Source: Massospora cicadina (taxonomy: Eukaryota > Entomophthoromycota > Entomophthoromycetes > Entomophthorales > Entomophthoraceae). Taken from it: a DNA stretch of 64,000 nt. Shown here piece after piece: positions 22,831 through 33,060 of this stretch. The stretch is taken from contig JAKSZP010004201.1 in NCBI GenBank assembly GCA_022478985.1, positions 60,280 through 124,279 on the forward strand, in the 5' to 3' direction. The number at the start of each line of letters is the position of its first letter. The first letter of the stretch is position 1. The notes beneath the pieces are model-generated. The model did not search any database. It saw nothing but the letters and a program-made list of their open reading frames with translations, and had not been told where the DNA came from. The position numbers and the translations under genes are program-made.

Positions 22831-23079
22831 AAGCCTATATTTCCCTAATTTGGAGGACTCAGCTTTATATACTTTTGCCTCAAATACCCATGGTCTCAAA
22901 ATCTGAACTAGTTTAAATAGGAAAAACTAGTATTGAGAAAAGGACCTTCTTTGGTTTTGGCCCTGCTTGACAATAAAAACATTAAAACTCTAACAAAGTG
23001 TTATCTATTACTTTTATTCAAAAGTAAATTTTTCACTTTGATAAAATTTTTGTGGCATCAATCAGTGGATCCCACAAAC

Positions 23080-23097
23080 TGGTGCTCACTACAGGGG
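23080..23097 (+). other. Gypsy-C primer binding site
   Basis: TGGTGCTCACTACAGGGG, three bases after the LTR end. It would pair with a tRNA ending CCCCUGUAGUGAGCACCA. Confidence 0.85.
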
Positions 23098-23133
23098 CCA
23101 TTACCCTGAATACTTCAATAAAGTATCAAAGCA

Positions 23134-23430
23134 ATGGAGGCTGCAAGCCTGAGCAGCTCTTTTGAATAATGATTAGTTGCTCTCAATAAGCAACTAGCCA
23201 GCCTGTTCTCCCATCTCAAAAAGCTAGAGCTGCGGCCTATTGCACCGTTGGGAGTGAGGCCACCTATGCCTATCCTCTCTGCAAAACCTGCTTCTTTGGT
23301 GCAACGTAAAGCGGAGATCCCTACTGAGGGTTCTTTTTCAACTCAGCCAACAAGTGCGCGCCCTAAAGGTATATCCACCAGAACTACTGGGGTTGTGAAA
23401 ATGCCAGTTAAAGCGAAGCTAAATAATTAA
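23134..23430 (+). pseudogene. Gypsy-C gag, N-terminal remnant only
   Basis: Starts ATGGAGGCTGCAAGCC at 23134; after two stops the frame is open at 23248-23430. The peptide is Ala/Pro/Lys-rich (SLFSHLKKLELRPIAP and SFSTQPTSARPKGIST). Only 37 bp separate its end from the protease reading frame. The capsid helices and CCHC knuckle seen in Gypsy-D (38.0-38.7 kb), and in part in Gypsy-B and Gypsy-G, are absent. Either they were deleted or this element depended on Gag from a relative. Confidence 0.6.
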
Positions 23431-23467
23431 CCCCTCGTGGCTGTCTCCCCTTACTTCAATTGTAGCC

Positions 23468-24932
23468 TTGCCCATGGTTAAGAATACCGCTGAGGCTGAC
23501 TCTGAGGGGGGTTACGATGATGTTGGGTACTACTTATTGGGAGATCCCACGGAAATGGAGGTCCCTGATCGCCTAAACGCCGAAGGAATAGATGAAACCA
23601 CCATACCTGAAGATACTTACCTCCGCCAAGTTATAGGTTGTATGGAAACTATTGACACAGCCAGCGATGCTGATCAGCTCCTATCGAGTCTAATTCGCCC
23701 TTTACAGCAAAGGCATACCATGCAGTCTATTCTGGAGACTCACCCTGAGACCGCACGCAAATTAACCTCTACTTTTCATCTCAAGGAGGTCTTAGCGCTG
23801 TCAGCCAACTTTGGAAGCACACTTACCAAGGTTGAAGTAGTTGTTCACAAAGTCTGGGTGATGGCTATCTTGGATACAGGTTCTTCAGTGAATGTAATTT
23901 CATCTTGGCTGATAAAAAGATTAAATTGATGCCTGACTTGGATTGTATCAAGGAATTTGGAACTGAGGCCTAAACAACACCCGCGCTCTTGGCACTTACT
24001 CCTCTCTTCCCATACGCGTTGGGAAGCTTATCCTATCAGCCCCCGCTGTGGCCTTAGATAATAACTCCTATGATATGCTCATAGGTACTCAGTTTATTAT
24101 TGAATATGAAGGCATCATCAACATGAAGCAATGGTTCCTATCTTTAATGAACTACAAAGTTCCATTAATCTTATACAACAGAGAACCCATCAAGAATGAC
24201 TACAATTGCTTGGTTAAATACCCCACTTTTACTTTGTCTTTACATTATTTTACTTCTGGGCGCAACACTAAGAAATTTCCTGATTCAGTGGAGGCTAGTG
24301 ATAGTATTCCATTCTATGCAGCATATGAGGTGGTGATTAAGCTGGGTGAACAACAAGTGTTTGACACGAAAATCACACTCCAAATCCCACTCCACTGCTT
24401 ATTACACCTCTTAAGCATCGACGGAGTTAGCCCTTTTGAGTCTTGGGTATTGCCTGGCGTTTTAGACCCAGCCTATCAGAGGCCTATTACTCTACTGTTG
24501 GGAAACCTCACCAAAAAGGACATAATTGTAAGAAAGCACCAGGAGGTGGGCCAAGGGTTTTTACTCCCTGTGGAGGAAGTTGAACAAGTCCACTCTATTG
24601 GCTCAATAGCAGATTTAGGCCTGCCCGCAGATATCCTGGTATGTACCTTACCAAACGTCCATATCTCGGATGAGCTGACCTCAGATGAGTTGGAGAAAGT
24701 GCATACTCTTCTGGATGAGTATAGTGACATATTCTCAAAGTTGGACAATGATTATGGTCACATGAAGGGCTGGTGTTACTCCATTGATGTGGGTGATGTC
24801 CATCCCATTAGGTCAAAACCTTATCACAAGTCAAAGGTGGAGGAGCAACAAATGAGGATGGAACTCATACAGTTATTAGACGCGGGGTTATTAGTTCCTT
24901 TGCAAAGCCCTTGGTCCTCCCCCTTCTGCTAA
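23468..24932 (+). pseudogene. Gypsy-C protease, linker and RT N-terminus
   Basis: Positions 23468-23929 hold an acidic segment, then a retropepsin with an intact active site, AILDTGSSVNVISS, at about 23869. A frame change follows. Positions 24048-24932 continue with NNSYDMLIGTQFI (protease flap and C-terminal region), a linker of about 170 residues, and the RT start: the HPIRSKPYHKSKVEEQQM block and LLVPLQSPWSSP. A TAA at 24930-24932 ends it. The next open segment (24966) is in the same frame, so one stop separates the two. This is the only copy in the window with a clean D-T-G-S active site. Confidence 0.82.
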
Positions 24933-24935
24933 ATA

Positions 24936-25729
24936 AGAAAAAAAAATGGAGTTCACCGGGTAGTCATGGATTACCACAGGTTATACAATCTTACAAAAAA
25001 GGATAGCTATCCTATCCCACGCATTAAAGATGCCCTGGCCCAGCTTTCAGGCTCAAACTTTTTCTATGCCATGGACTTGGCCATTGGTTATTGGCAAATG
25101 GATCTATCTCCTCAAGATCAAGATAAATGCGCGTTGATATGCAGTGAAGGTCTTTTCCAACCCACGCAATTACCTCAAGGGTTGTGCAATGCACCTGCTT
25201 CTTTCCAGCGTGCGATGGATCAAATTTTGCAGGATCTCAAGTTAACCTGCATTATCGTCTACCTTGATGACATTACCATATTCTCGAAGATCTTTAATGA
25301 ACACCTTGATCATTTAAAAGAGGTATTACAACGCTTACGACGTTCAACTATCAAATTAAAGCCTTCAAAGTGTTCGTTCTTCCAAAAGAAATTTAAACTT
25401 CCTCGGACATACCATTTCTTGAGAGGGAATCCAACCCATAAAAGATAAGGTTGAAGCGATTGCCAGAATGCCACCCCCCAAAAACCTACGGAATATACAG
25501 GTATTTTTAGGGATGATGGGGTATTACCATCAGTTCATCCCTAAGTTTGCCCAACTCAGTGAGCCCCTTGTTTGCTTACTAAAAAGATTAGCCCTTTTCA
25601 ATGGGGCACTGAACATAAGGCCACCTATGAAACAATGAAGTTGCTGCTGCAGGAACGGCCTATCCTAAGGCATACTGATTATATAAACCGTTTATTTTGT
25701 TTACAGACGCCTCAGACTACGCCGTCAGG

Positions 25730-25774
<45 letters not shown>

Positions 25775-27306
25775 CACACACACATCTGGATGAAAAAGGG
25801 GTAGATCATCCTGTCTCATATTTTAGTAAAATGCTACCAAAGGCAGAACGCAACTATAGTGTTACCAAGAAAGAGTGTCTCGCCATTCTACTCGCAGTGA
25901 AGCATTACCGCCCTTTCTTGTATGGGACCTCTTTCACTGTGATCACGGACCACACATCTTTAAATGGTTGCAAAACATGAAGGACCCTATGAGGTGGTTA
26001 GCTCGCTGGGCTCTAAAGCTCCAGCATTATGATATGAAGATCGAACACCACGCTGGAACCCACCACATGAATGTTGATGGGTTAACTTGGCTGCCCATCC
26101 TCCACCTAGATAACAGTGAAGCGGAGCGGCTGTATGAACTTCTAATGACCCCAAACGACTGGGAAGATGAGGATGAGCCTGTACAGAGGATGTTGGCCTG
26201 GTACTCCCATAACACTAAAGTGGATAGCGGGAAGTTGTACAAGCAAGTGGGGGCGAAGTGGTTTCCTTAACTATGACCCTTGGAACGTGTACCTGTCATC
26301 CTGGAAGCTCATTCAACTTTAGGCCAAGAGGAGTAAAGAAAACCTATGAGTGGATAAAGGATCGATATTTTTGGGAGGGAATCATGGACGCCATCGTTGA
26401 AGTCTTGGATGCTTGCCTTACATGTAAGAAGCAGTCTCAATTCAAGACTAGATACCAATATCAGCTGACTACCCCACAACAAGCCATTCCATACCATGAG
26501 CTTGGATGTAGTAGGGCCGCTTCCTCAAACCACAGGTGGAAACAGATAAATTTTGGTAGGCATTGACCACTTCACGAAGTGGGTTGAAGCTGTGACGTTT
26601 CCAGCCCAAACTGCTAAGGCCACTGCCACCTTTCTTCACAAAAATATTTTCACTCAACATGGGTACCCTCAAGTGCTACTCTGTGATAATGGGAAAAGTT
26701 TTACATTCAGAGTAGTCAAAATTTTGGCTGCTTCCATGGGAGCTCAGCAACTATTCTCAGCTTCATATAACCCATCAACCAATGGTACCGTGGAGCGAGA
26801 AAATGGTACTTTAGTTTCTATCTTACAGAAAATGGCTTCGTCTGATCCCCTTCATTGTGATCATTATCAACATAGCGCTCTTATGGCCTACCAAATTAGC
26901 TATCATTGGATTTTTGAAAATGTCCCCTTTCCAAGTTTTGTATGGCAGGGAACCGGGCATACCTGCTCTCCTAGCTAAGGACGTCTTCTCTAGAGGAGAG
27001 GAGCCTGAAAAAGCCATGTGAAGGTTAGCTAACTGCATCATTCAGCTTCAATAAGAGGCTATGACCAACCTAGCAAAAATGGTTACTAAAGAAGGCCAAG
27101 CTGCCAATGAGCTTTGAGCTCCTCTACCTTCCTTCCAAGTGTCAGATATGATTTTATATTACCACAATTGCATAACTCCCCGTAGTGGCAAACTTGAATC
27201 AATCTGGGAGGGGCCATTTACAATCACGTATAAGAGAGGAAATGAGTATTCTATCAAATCTTTGGCTACAGGAATTATCATAAACTGGGTACATAATTGC
27301 TTCCTA
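24936..27306 (+). pseudogene. Gypsy-C RT, RNase H and integrase
   Basis: RT: VVMDYHRL, FYAMDLAIGYWQMDLSPQDQ, GLCNAPASFQRAMD and the catalytic YLDDITIFS at about 25260. A frameshift at about 25400 follows, then IARMPPPKNLRN and FLGMMGYYHQFIPKF. RNase H: FTDASDYAVRATL, interrupted by a CT/CA microsatellite, then NYSVTKKECLAILLAVKHY and SFTVITDHTSLKWLQNMKD. Integrase: SLDVVGPL and HFTKWVEAVTF (first Asp), LLCDNGKSF (second Asp), TNGTVERENGTL (Glu), so the D,D,E triad is present. It ends with a GPY/F module (WEGPFTITYKRGNEYSIKSL). No chromodomain follows, because the PPT comes about 30 bp later. Confidence 0.88.
25734..25784 (+). repeat. (CT)n(CA)6 microsatellite inside RNase H
   Basis: 39 nt of perfect CT alternation followed by 12 nt of CA. 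The flanking sequence reads FTDASDYAVRATL before it and, in another frame, DEKGVDHPVSYFSK after it, so the expansion lies within the coding part of RNase H. Confidence 0.95.
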
Positions 27307-27333
27307 TGACCCTACACCCCTCCCAACATCTTT

Positions 27334-27344
27334 GAGGGGGGCAA
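27334..27344 (+). other. Gypsy-C polypurine tract
   Basis: GAGGGGGGCAA directly before the 3' LTR start; primer for plus-strand DNA synthesis in this family type. Confidence 0.85.
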
Positions 27345-28142
27345 TGTTGGACATTCACTTCCTGACTTAGAAGAAAGAATGTTGGAGGTATGAGTGCTCC
27401 CAAATCTGCTACCATGATTGGCCCATCTCCTGCCCAATCTTCAAATAATATTGTGGTTATCAACGATATGAGTACCAATGGCGAAAAGACCTTGGTGGAT
27501 TCTCAGTAAAATCTTGACTATCAGAAAAATAAGGATTATAACCAAAATCAGCATAACAAGGTAATAACTAATAATAGGAATTCTCCAACTTCTTGGTTGA
27601 ATTCGAGGTGTTTGTTACCACATGAATCTGACCACTTCCGAGGTGTAAGATTTTACTTGACAATGATAGGGTAAACATTAACCAATCATTACCACATGAG
27701 TCTGACCACCGCTGAGGTGAGAAGATTTTACTTGACAATGATAGGGTAAACATTAACCAATCATTACCACATGAGTCTGACCACCGCCGAGGTGAGAAGA
27801 TTTTACTTGCTGGTGATTGGATACAATTCATCAAATCGCTATAACATGGGTCAGTTTTGCCTCAAAAAAATTTTTATCTTTGATCTGATAGGTCAAAAGC
27901 CTATATTTCCTAATTTGGAGGGCTCAGCTTTATATACTTTTGCCTCAAATACCCATGGTCTCTAAATCTGAACTAGTTTAAATAAGAAAACTAGTATTGA
28001 GAAAAAGAACCTTCTTTGGTTTTGGCCCTGCTTGACAATAAAAACATAAAAAACTCTAACAAAGCGTTATCTATTACTTTTACTTTAAAGTAAATTTTTC
28101 ACTTTGATAAAATATTTGTGGCATCTGTCAGTGGATCCCACA
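27345..28142 (+). repeat. Gypsy-C 3' LTR
   Basis: 798 bp, TGTTGGACATTC to GGATCCCACA, 74 bp longer than the 5' LTR. The extra length is one more copy of the 75-bp repeat. The LTR ORF starts at an ATG at about 27390; here it is broken by TAA (TGG in the 5' copy), by a 1-nt deletion and by a TGA (CGA in the neighbouring repeat). Confidence 0.92.
27616..27839 (+). repeat. 75-bp tandem repeat, three units (3' LTR)
   Basis: Units start at 27616, 27690 and 27765 (the first is one base short), with a partial fourth at 27840. Units two and three are almost identical to each other over about 60 bp, which points to a recent duplication. Confidence 0.9.
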
Positions 28143-28147
28143 CGGAT

Positions 28148-28800
28148 GTTAATTTTTTTATTATAAGTGAATTCTAGGTAATTTATATTGGGGATTTGGT
28201 AATATGACCCTTGGTTGACACCTCTTTGATGAAATGGCAGCCATTGCCATTAAATCACTCATCCTCATCTCAGCAGCGATGGTCTTCATCATCCTAGCTA
28301 GGATTCCATCATTGAACATTCTCAAGACCTAAAATGGAAAGAGTCAGAAAACATGTCCCTAACGTTTTCCTCTTGATCCAAGTGAGCCAAACATATTTGG
28401 CTAGCGACCTGCTTAGGTAATGAGACTTATTACCCATTAAGGCAGGTCACAATCTAACTGATCAATTTGCTAGTTGCAGGAGGCATCACTCACCTCACAA
28501 CTTACTACTTACGTTACCAATCAGTCAGTGATGAAACCTGATCAATCCCAATTGGTACACCTGATAGTTAATCACTATCAGATGCCCCTATTTCATTGGC
28601 TACTCCACCTGATGAGATCTTAAGTATTTGCTCAGATTGCTCCCCAATGGATATGATCAGGCAAATATCCCAAAACCACCCAAACATAGTTAAACCAAAA
28701 TCTGGGTCAACCAATTTCCAATTCACCTCGCCTTAGGGAATTATCCACTAGCGATTCCTGGTAATCTAGCAGGCTGGGAATATGGGCAAAAATCCCAACA
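28148..28800 (-). repeat. Gypsy-B 3' LTR, right part
   Basis: Continues the LTR broken at 22352, aligning with 35840-36093 and 36600-37252. It ends TCCCAACA next to the polypurine tract. Bases 28143-28147 (cggat) just before it are Gypsy-C's right target site copy. The minus strand carries an ATG (about 28318) opening MFNDGILARM, conserved in the other two LTR copies. Confidence 0.85.
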
Positions 28801-28815
28801 CATCCCCCTCTTGCC
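28801..28815 (-). other. Gypsy-B polypurine tract
   Basis: The minus strand reads GGCAAGAGGGGGATG immediately before the LTR start TGTTGGGATT, the expected layout for plus-strand priming. This fixes 28800 as an LTR edge. Confidence 0.8.
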
Positions 28816-30581
28816 TAAATTTCCAGCGAGAAAAGGACTGGGGCAGGAGAACAAAGCTTCAGATACTCAATCATTACTTCATTGGCTCAAAAGGAGTATG
28901 ATCATAAATACTCAACGCTGCTCTGGATGACCTTTGGCATGCAGATCTCTTCTTCTTCCTCCTCGCTACCACCTACTCAGAGTGCGGTCCCCACAATCTA
29001 CTGTCATGACAGAATGATCGATTTACTCAAGATGATATTAGTCCTGGGATCCAGTTTTCTCCCCATCAGGGCATATGTCCTGCTGACATATTCAGGATTC
29101 TTGGTCTGGCGTCCTTGATTTCCTGATTTTCTCCTCATCCTAGATAGGAGACTCTTGCTGTCAATATTTGTTTCATGGCCCAATTAAGAATACTTATTTA
29201 TGTTCAGCCTTGTTATCTCTCTCATAACCTCATGGCTCATGTCATTCATAATTATTCTCTTGGAGAGCTTATCCCATTAAGTTTGAGATTACTTACTCCA
29301 AATTTGGGGTTAATGGTTTGTAGAGTGCATAATGTCGACTTCCATATAAGTCTGACATCCCCCTCTCATCCAGCTCATATGTTGAATTCTGAGTCACGGT
29401 ATCAACAGCTACTAAATAGTTTGTCTGATCAAGATCTTTGGCTCTTTCAGCAGATGAGTCAGGATGCATGACGGAACCTCTTCTATGGTCTTTCCAGGAC
29501 TCATAAGCCTAGTCTGACACCAGCGGCTAGTCCTCTGTTGAATTACTAGAGATGGTAACCAATCCTCCCAAAACCAGGCTTGCGATCATTTAAAACAGCT
29601 TTCAGCTGATTCTTCCTCTGTTGTCAATTCAGAGTTGGTTTTCAGAACTCTCCTGGATTTGGCTCCTTTTGCAGATGCGCTGAACATCATCATGGATGCT
29701 CCTGAGATTATGCCTTTTGCTCTTGATTGCTCCTTTCTTTCCTGGTCAGACTTGCTTCCTGAGTTTCCTCTTCTGACTCAAATAATACTAAAAACCCCTG
29801 TCTTGGCTACTGAGCTCACCATCAGTAACTGTATTCATTTCAAACTCCCCTACGCCAAACTATGGGCCCAAGTCACCACAGCTTTATCCCTAGTGCTGAA
29901 TCCTTCCAATCTTGAGAACATTCTAAATCAGGAGCTTAAGGCTAATCTTCCAGATCCATTACCATATCAGGATTACTCAGGGTTATTTGCTGACTGCCTC
30001 TTTTTATACTGTTGCTTCCCTCTCCACTCCAGGGTTTCTACATTGCTTCTTCCAACATTTCAATTTCCCTTCCCCTAGTCGCTTTCTCACAGGGATCTGC
30101 ATCTGCTCAAAGAACTTTTTTTGTGTTGGTCTAGCCCTTGCAAGCATCTGACCTCACATCAATTTCAATGGGCTATTCATTCCTACTATGATCCATCCTC
30201 CCTCCCCCAAGAGGTGACGTAGGCGTAATCATCTCCATATTGAGGATAATCAATAAAAATGAAAATTATAAAAATATATATCGGTTTTTAATTTGGGTTA
30301 TAATTTTTTATAATATCTTCTATCAATCTTTTATTTTTCTTCTTTTTTCCATGGGATTTGACCTTGTTTTGGTTCAGCGCTCCATCTTCCTTTATGTTTC
30401 CTCCAAACTGGGTCCTAGGTAGATAAACCTACCAGTTCCTATAGTTCAGAGGTCCTTTTTTCAGGCTTAACCATCTAAATTGGTTCAAAGGTCCTTTTTG
30501 GACTTGACCTAATTATCAGGACATGACCAACTTAATGGTTCATCAGTCCTTCAATAACCCTTTTGTTTTTTTATTAATTCA
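28816..30581. other. Spacer between pol and 3' LTR of Gypsy-B
   Basis: About 1.77 kb lies between the integrase stop (30582) and the polypurine tract. In Gypsy-C, D and F this interval is under 50 bp, and in E about 200 bp or less. On the plus strand, opposite to pol, it has several open stretches (28882-29118, 29175-29471, 29542-30078) and AATAAA at 30252. The minus strand shows no env-like reading, signal peptide or membrane segment that I can support. Confidence 0.7.
29542..30078 (+). CDS. Unidentified antisense ORF in Gypsy-B
   Basis: Open for 179 codons between a TGA at 29539 and TAG at 30076; no ATG near the start, so the 5' end may be a splice junction or lost by mutation. Leu/Asp/Pro-rich, with SELVFRTLLDLAPFADALN, DLLPEFPLLTQIILKTP and NLENILNQELKANLPDPLP. 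I recognise no domain. An upstream open stretch in another frame (29175-29471) contains QQLLNSLSDQDLWLFQQM and may belong to the same gene. AATAAA follows about 170 bp after the stop. It could be an antisense gene of the retrotransposon, a captured host exon, or a chance ORF. Confidence 0.35.
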   Translation: MTRDGNQSSQNQACDHLKQLSADSSSVVNSELVFRTLLDLAPFADALNIIMDAPEIMPFALDCSFLSWSDLLPEFPLLTQIILKTPVLATELTISNCIHFKLPYAKLWAQVTTALSLVLNPSNLENILNQELKANLPDPLPYQDYSGLFADCLFLYCCFPLHSRVSTLLLPTFQFPFP

Positions 30582-31700
30582 TCACTTCAAATACTTAGCA
30601 TGGACTTGATTTACAACTCTTCCATCCAAGATATTCCTGATGGAGCAGGCGTCAGTTGCCATCTTGGTGATAATCTCAAACGGACCTGACCACAATGCAT
30701 CTAGTTTGTTTCTTCTTCCAAAACCATGCATATCACAATAGGCAAACTATTTCACCTATTTAATATTCTGCTAAGACCAGTCAGTTCTTATTGTCCATCA
30801 ATCTTTCTCATAAACTTTTCTTCAACATAGTATCAAATGCTTGTGATTGCATCTCAATCAGGATAGCTATCAGTTAGTTCAAGTGCTGTTTGGCACTCAT
30901 CCCCAATGTTGGTTCCACCATCTTATATAAAATTGGTGACAATGCAGACTTCCTCCCATATAACAACTCGAACGGCATTTTTTCCTGTCGCCATATGATG
31001 ACTGATATTGTAGGCAAATGTCACTGAACTCAAGTACATTCCCCACGTGGAAGTTCTTCCTGCGACAATCTAGCTCAGCGTCATGGCTAGCGTTCCATTC
31101 ACTCATTCTACCAGTCCATTTGTCTCCAGCTGGTAGGGTACAGATACAACTCCTCTGATCCCCATTATCTCATTCAGCCACAGGATCACATGAGATGTGA
31201 AGTTTGTCCCATTATTGCTAAGCAGGACCTGTGGGCATCTGTGTTGATATACTACTTGATCCAGGATAAACTTCGTAGTGCTGGTAACATCTACTTTTGC
31301 CAGGGCCTTCGCCTCAACCCATCTCGTCAGATGGTCAATAGCAACTATTATGTACTTGACTTCCCCTATGCTCATCATCAGCAGTCCCATCACGTCGATG
31401 GACACCATATTACAGGCAAATCCATGGCGGACCAGTTGGTAACCAGTTGTATTCTTATGTGGCTTGTGCAGCTGGCACTCCATGCAACAAGCTATATAGT
31501 CAGCAACATCATAGTTTATTGACTCCCAGTAGTAGTACTAGCGAATATGATTGGTCATAATTCTCAGGCCTCCATGCCTGACAACCTTATGAGCAGCTTG
31601 AATGATAGCTGCTCTTTCTGATGGCTTTAGATAATAACTGCTTCCTGTTAATCATCTTAAACACTTGTCCATCCATGGTCTTGGTGTTTTCCATTGCTTT
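30582..31700 (-). pseudogene. Gypsy-B integrase
   Basis: Core at 31103-31483: MVSIDVMGLL and AIDHLTRWVEAKA carry the first Asp; LLSNNGTNF stands where the second Asp is expected (Asn instead); the Glu region ETNGLVE ends the segment. The zinc-binding part is upstream, to about 31700. The C-terminal GPY/F module near the stop reads GPFEIITKMATDACSIRNIL, then VHAKYLK and the stop at 30582-30584. Frame breaks at about 31100 and 30900. No chromodomain after the module. Confidence 0.8.
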
Positions 31701-31879
31701 TTGAAGTGCACCTTAGATTTCTCAGGGACTCGTTCCCAATTTCTCCATCAATAATCTATGGAATAACTCATCCGCCTGCGGTTATACCATCTAGACCATT
31801 GGTAACTGCAATAAGCCATCCACATTCTAATGAGAAGCTCCCACTTAGTGACAATCTCATAATTGTGAGCCTGTAGCTT

Positions 31880-33060
31880 AAGTGCCCATTGGGCCAGTCA
31901 TCCTTCTGGTTCTCTCAAATTGTGGATCCAATGCAACAAGGATTGGTCCGTCACCACTTTAAAGTGCATTCCGTGGATATACACACAAAACTGCTTACAG
32001 GCGTAAATGACTTCAAGGCATTCACACTCAGTTACAGTGTAGTTCCTCTCAGCGGCTGAGAGTGTCTGGCTCACATATGCCACCAGATGTTCATCCCCAA
32101 GTTCATCTACTTGACTTAGTATGGCGCTGATTGCCATCAACAAAGCATCGGATTTTATAATAAACTCTCAATCAAAATTTGGATATTTCAAAATCAGATA
32201 ATCTATTAGGTACTGGCATAGCTCATCGAAGGATTCCTGCAATTCTTCATTCAATATGAATCATTTTTTGGATACTTCAACAGATGAAATAAAGGCTCAG
32301 CTATTTGGGAAAAGTCCCAAATAAATATTTTGTAATATCTGACCATCCCAAGGAACACTTAGATGTCTTGGACACTCTTTGGCACAGCCATCCATTCTAT
32401 GGCTTCTATCTTCTGGTCTTGCGGCTGCAATCCACTAGAGTTGATCACGAATATCAGATATTCCACCTCTTTTTGAAGAGGTGGCACTTCCTCGGCTTAA
32501 TCTTTAGTTTAGCTGTGGACAGTCGCTTGTTACTTCTTCCAAGTGGTGTAGGTGATCATTAAACGTCCTAATGAACACATTGATATCGTCCAAGTATGCC
32601 AGGACGCATGACAACTTCAAGTCGCTCAGTATAGCGCCCATGGCCCTCTGTAACATTGCAGGCGCATTGCATAGACCCTGATGCACCCTCATCAGTTGGT
32701 ATAGCCCCCAAATGGTAATAGCACATTTTCTCTTGGTCTTCTTTTTGGAAAATCAATTTGCCAATATCCCAAGATCAGATCCATTGTAGAAATACTTCAC
32801 TTCTCCCAATCAATCTAGCGCATCATCAATTCTTGTTAGGAAATACAAATCCTTCTTCATAATTCTTATTCAGCTTTTGGTAGTCGATCACCACCCAGTT
32901 GGAGCCATCCTATTTCTTCACAATTAGAATTGAACTCACCCAGGGACTCAATGATGGAACATGAAGCCCATTCTTCACTAGTTTGCTGATTTCATCTTCC
33001 ACTACCACCTCGGCTGCTTTTGACCATCAAATTGGTCTCATCCTAATTGCAAATTTTTCC
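31880..33060 (-). pseudogene. Gypsy-B reverse transcriptase and RNase H
   Basis: RNase H at 31898-32143: ISAILSQVDE, YVSQTLSAAERNYTVTECE and FKVVTDQSLLHWIHNL. RT at about 32440-32960: HQGLCNAPAMLQRAMGAIL, CVLAYLDDINVF with an intact YLDD, and upstream the [12 protein letters not shown] block at about 32880. Frameshifts at about 32160, 32510 and 32700. RT copies the element RNA; RNase H removes the RNA strand. Its family is close to Gypsy-D by motif wording. Confidence 0.8.

Larger units (their letters stand above)
22353..23076 (+). repeat. Gypsy-C 5' LTR
   Basis: 724 bp, TGTCGGACATTC to GGATCCCACA. It contains an internal ORF (22399-22830) with two full 75-bp repeats, a TATA-like TTTATATA at about 22865 and AATAAA at about 22972. 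The ORF lies upstream of the TATA-like site, so it is probably in U3. Confidence 0.92.
22353..28142 (+). mobile_element. Gypsy-C, nearly full-length element inserted in the Gypsy-B LTR
   Basis: 5790 bp with two LTRs (22353-23076, 27345-28142), PBS, PPT and a 5-bp target site duplication with one mismatch (cagat 22348-22352, cggat 28143-28147). Pol is the best preserved on the left half of the window, with one stop in the RT N-terminus, one frameshift after the RT palm and a microsatellite in RNase H. Gag lacks its capsid and knuckle. The LTRs contain an ORF with a 75-bp tandem repeat. LTR identity is roughly 92% over the first 265 bp compared by eye. Confidence 0.93.

Noticed and set aside
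24476..24748. 90-codon minus-strand ORF in Gypsy-C
   Set aside because: Shadow of the protease-RT linker on the plus strand.
31190..31522. 110-codon plus-strand ORF
   Set aside because: Antisense shadow of the Gypsy-B integrase core, which carries conserved motifs.
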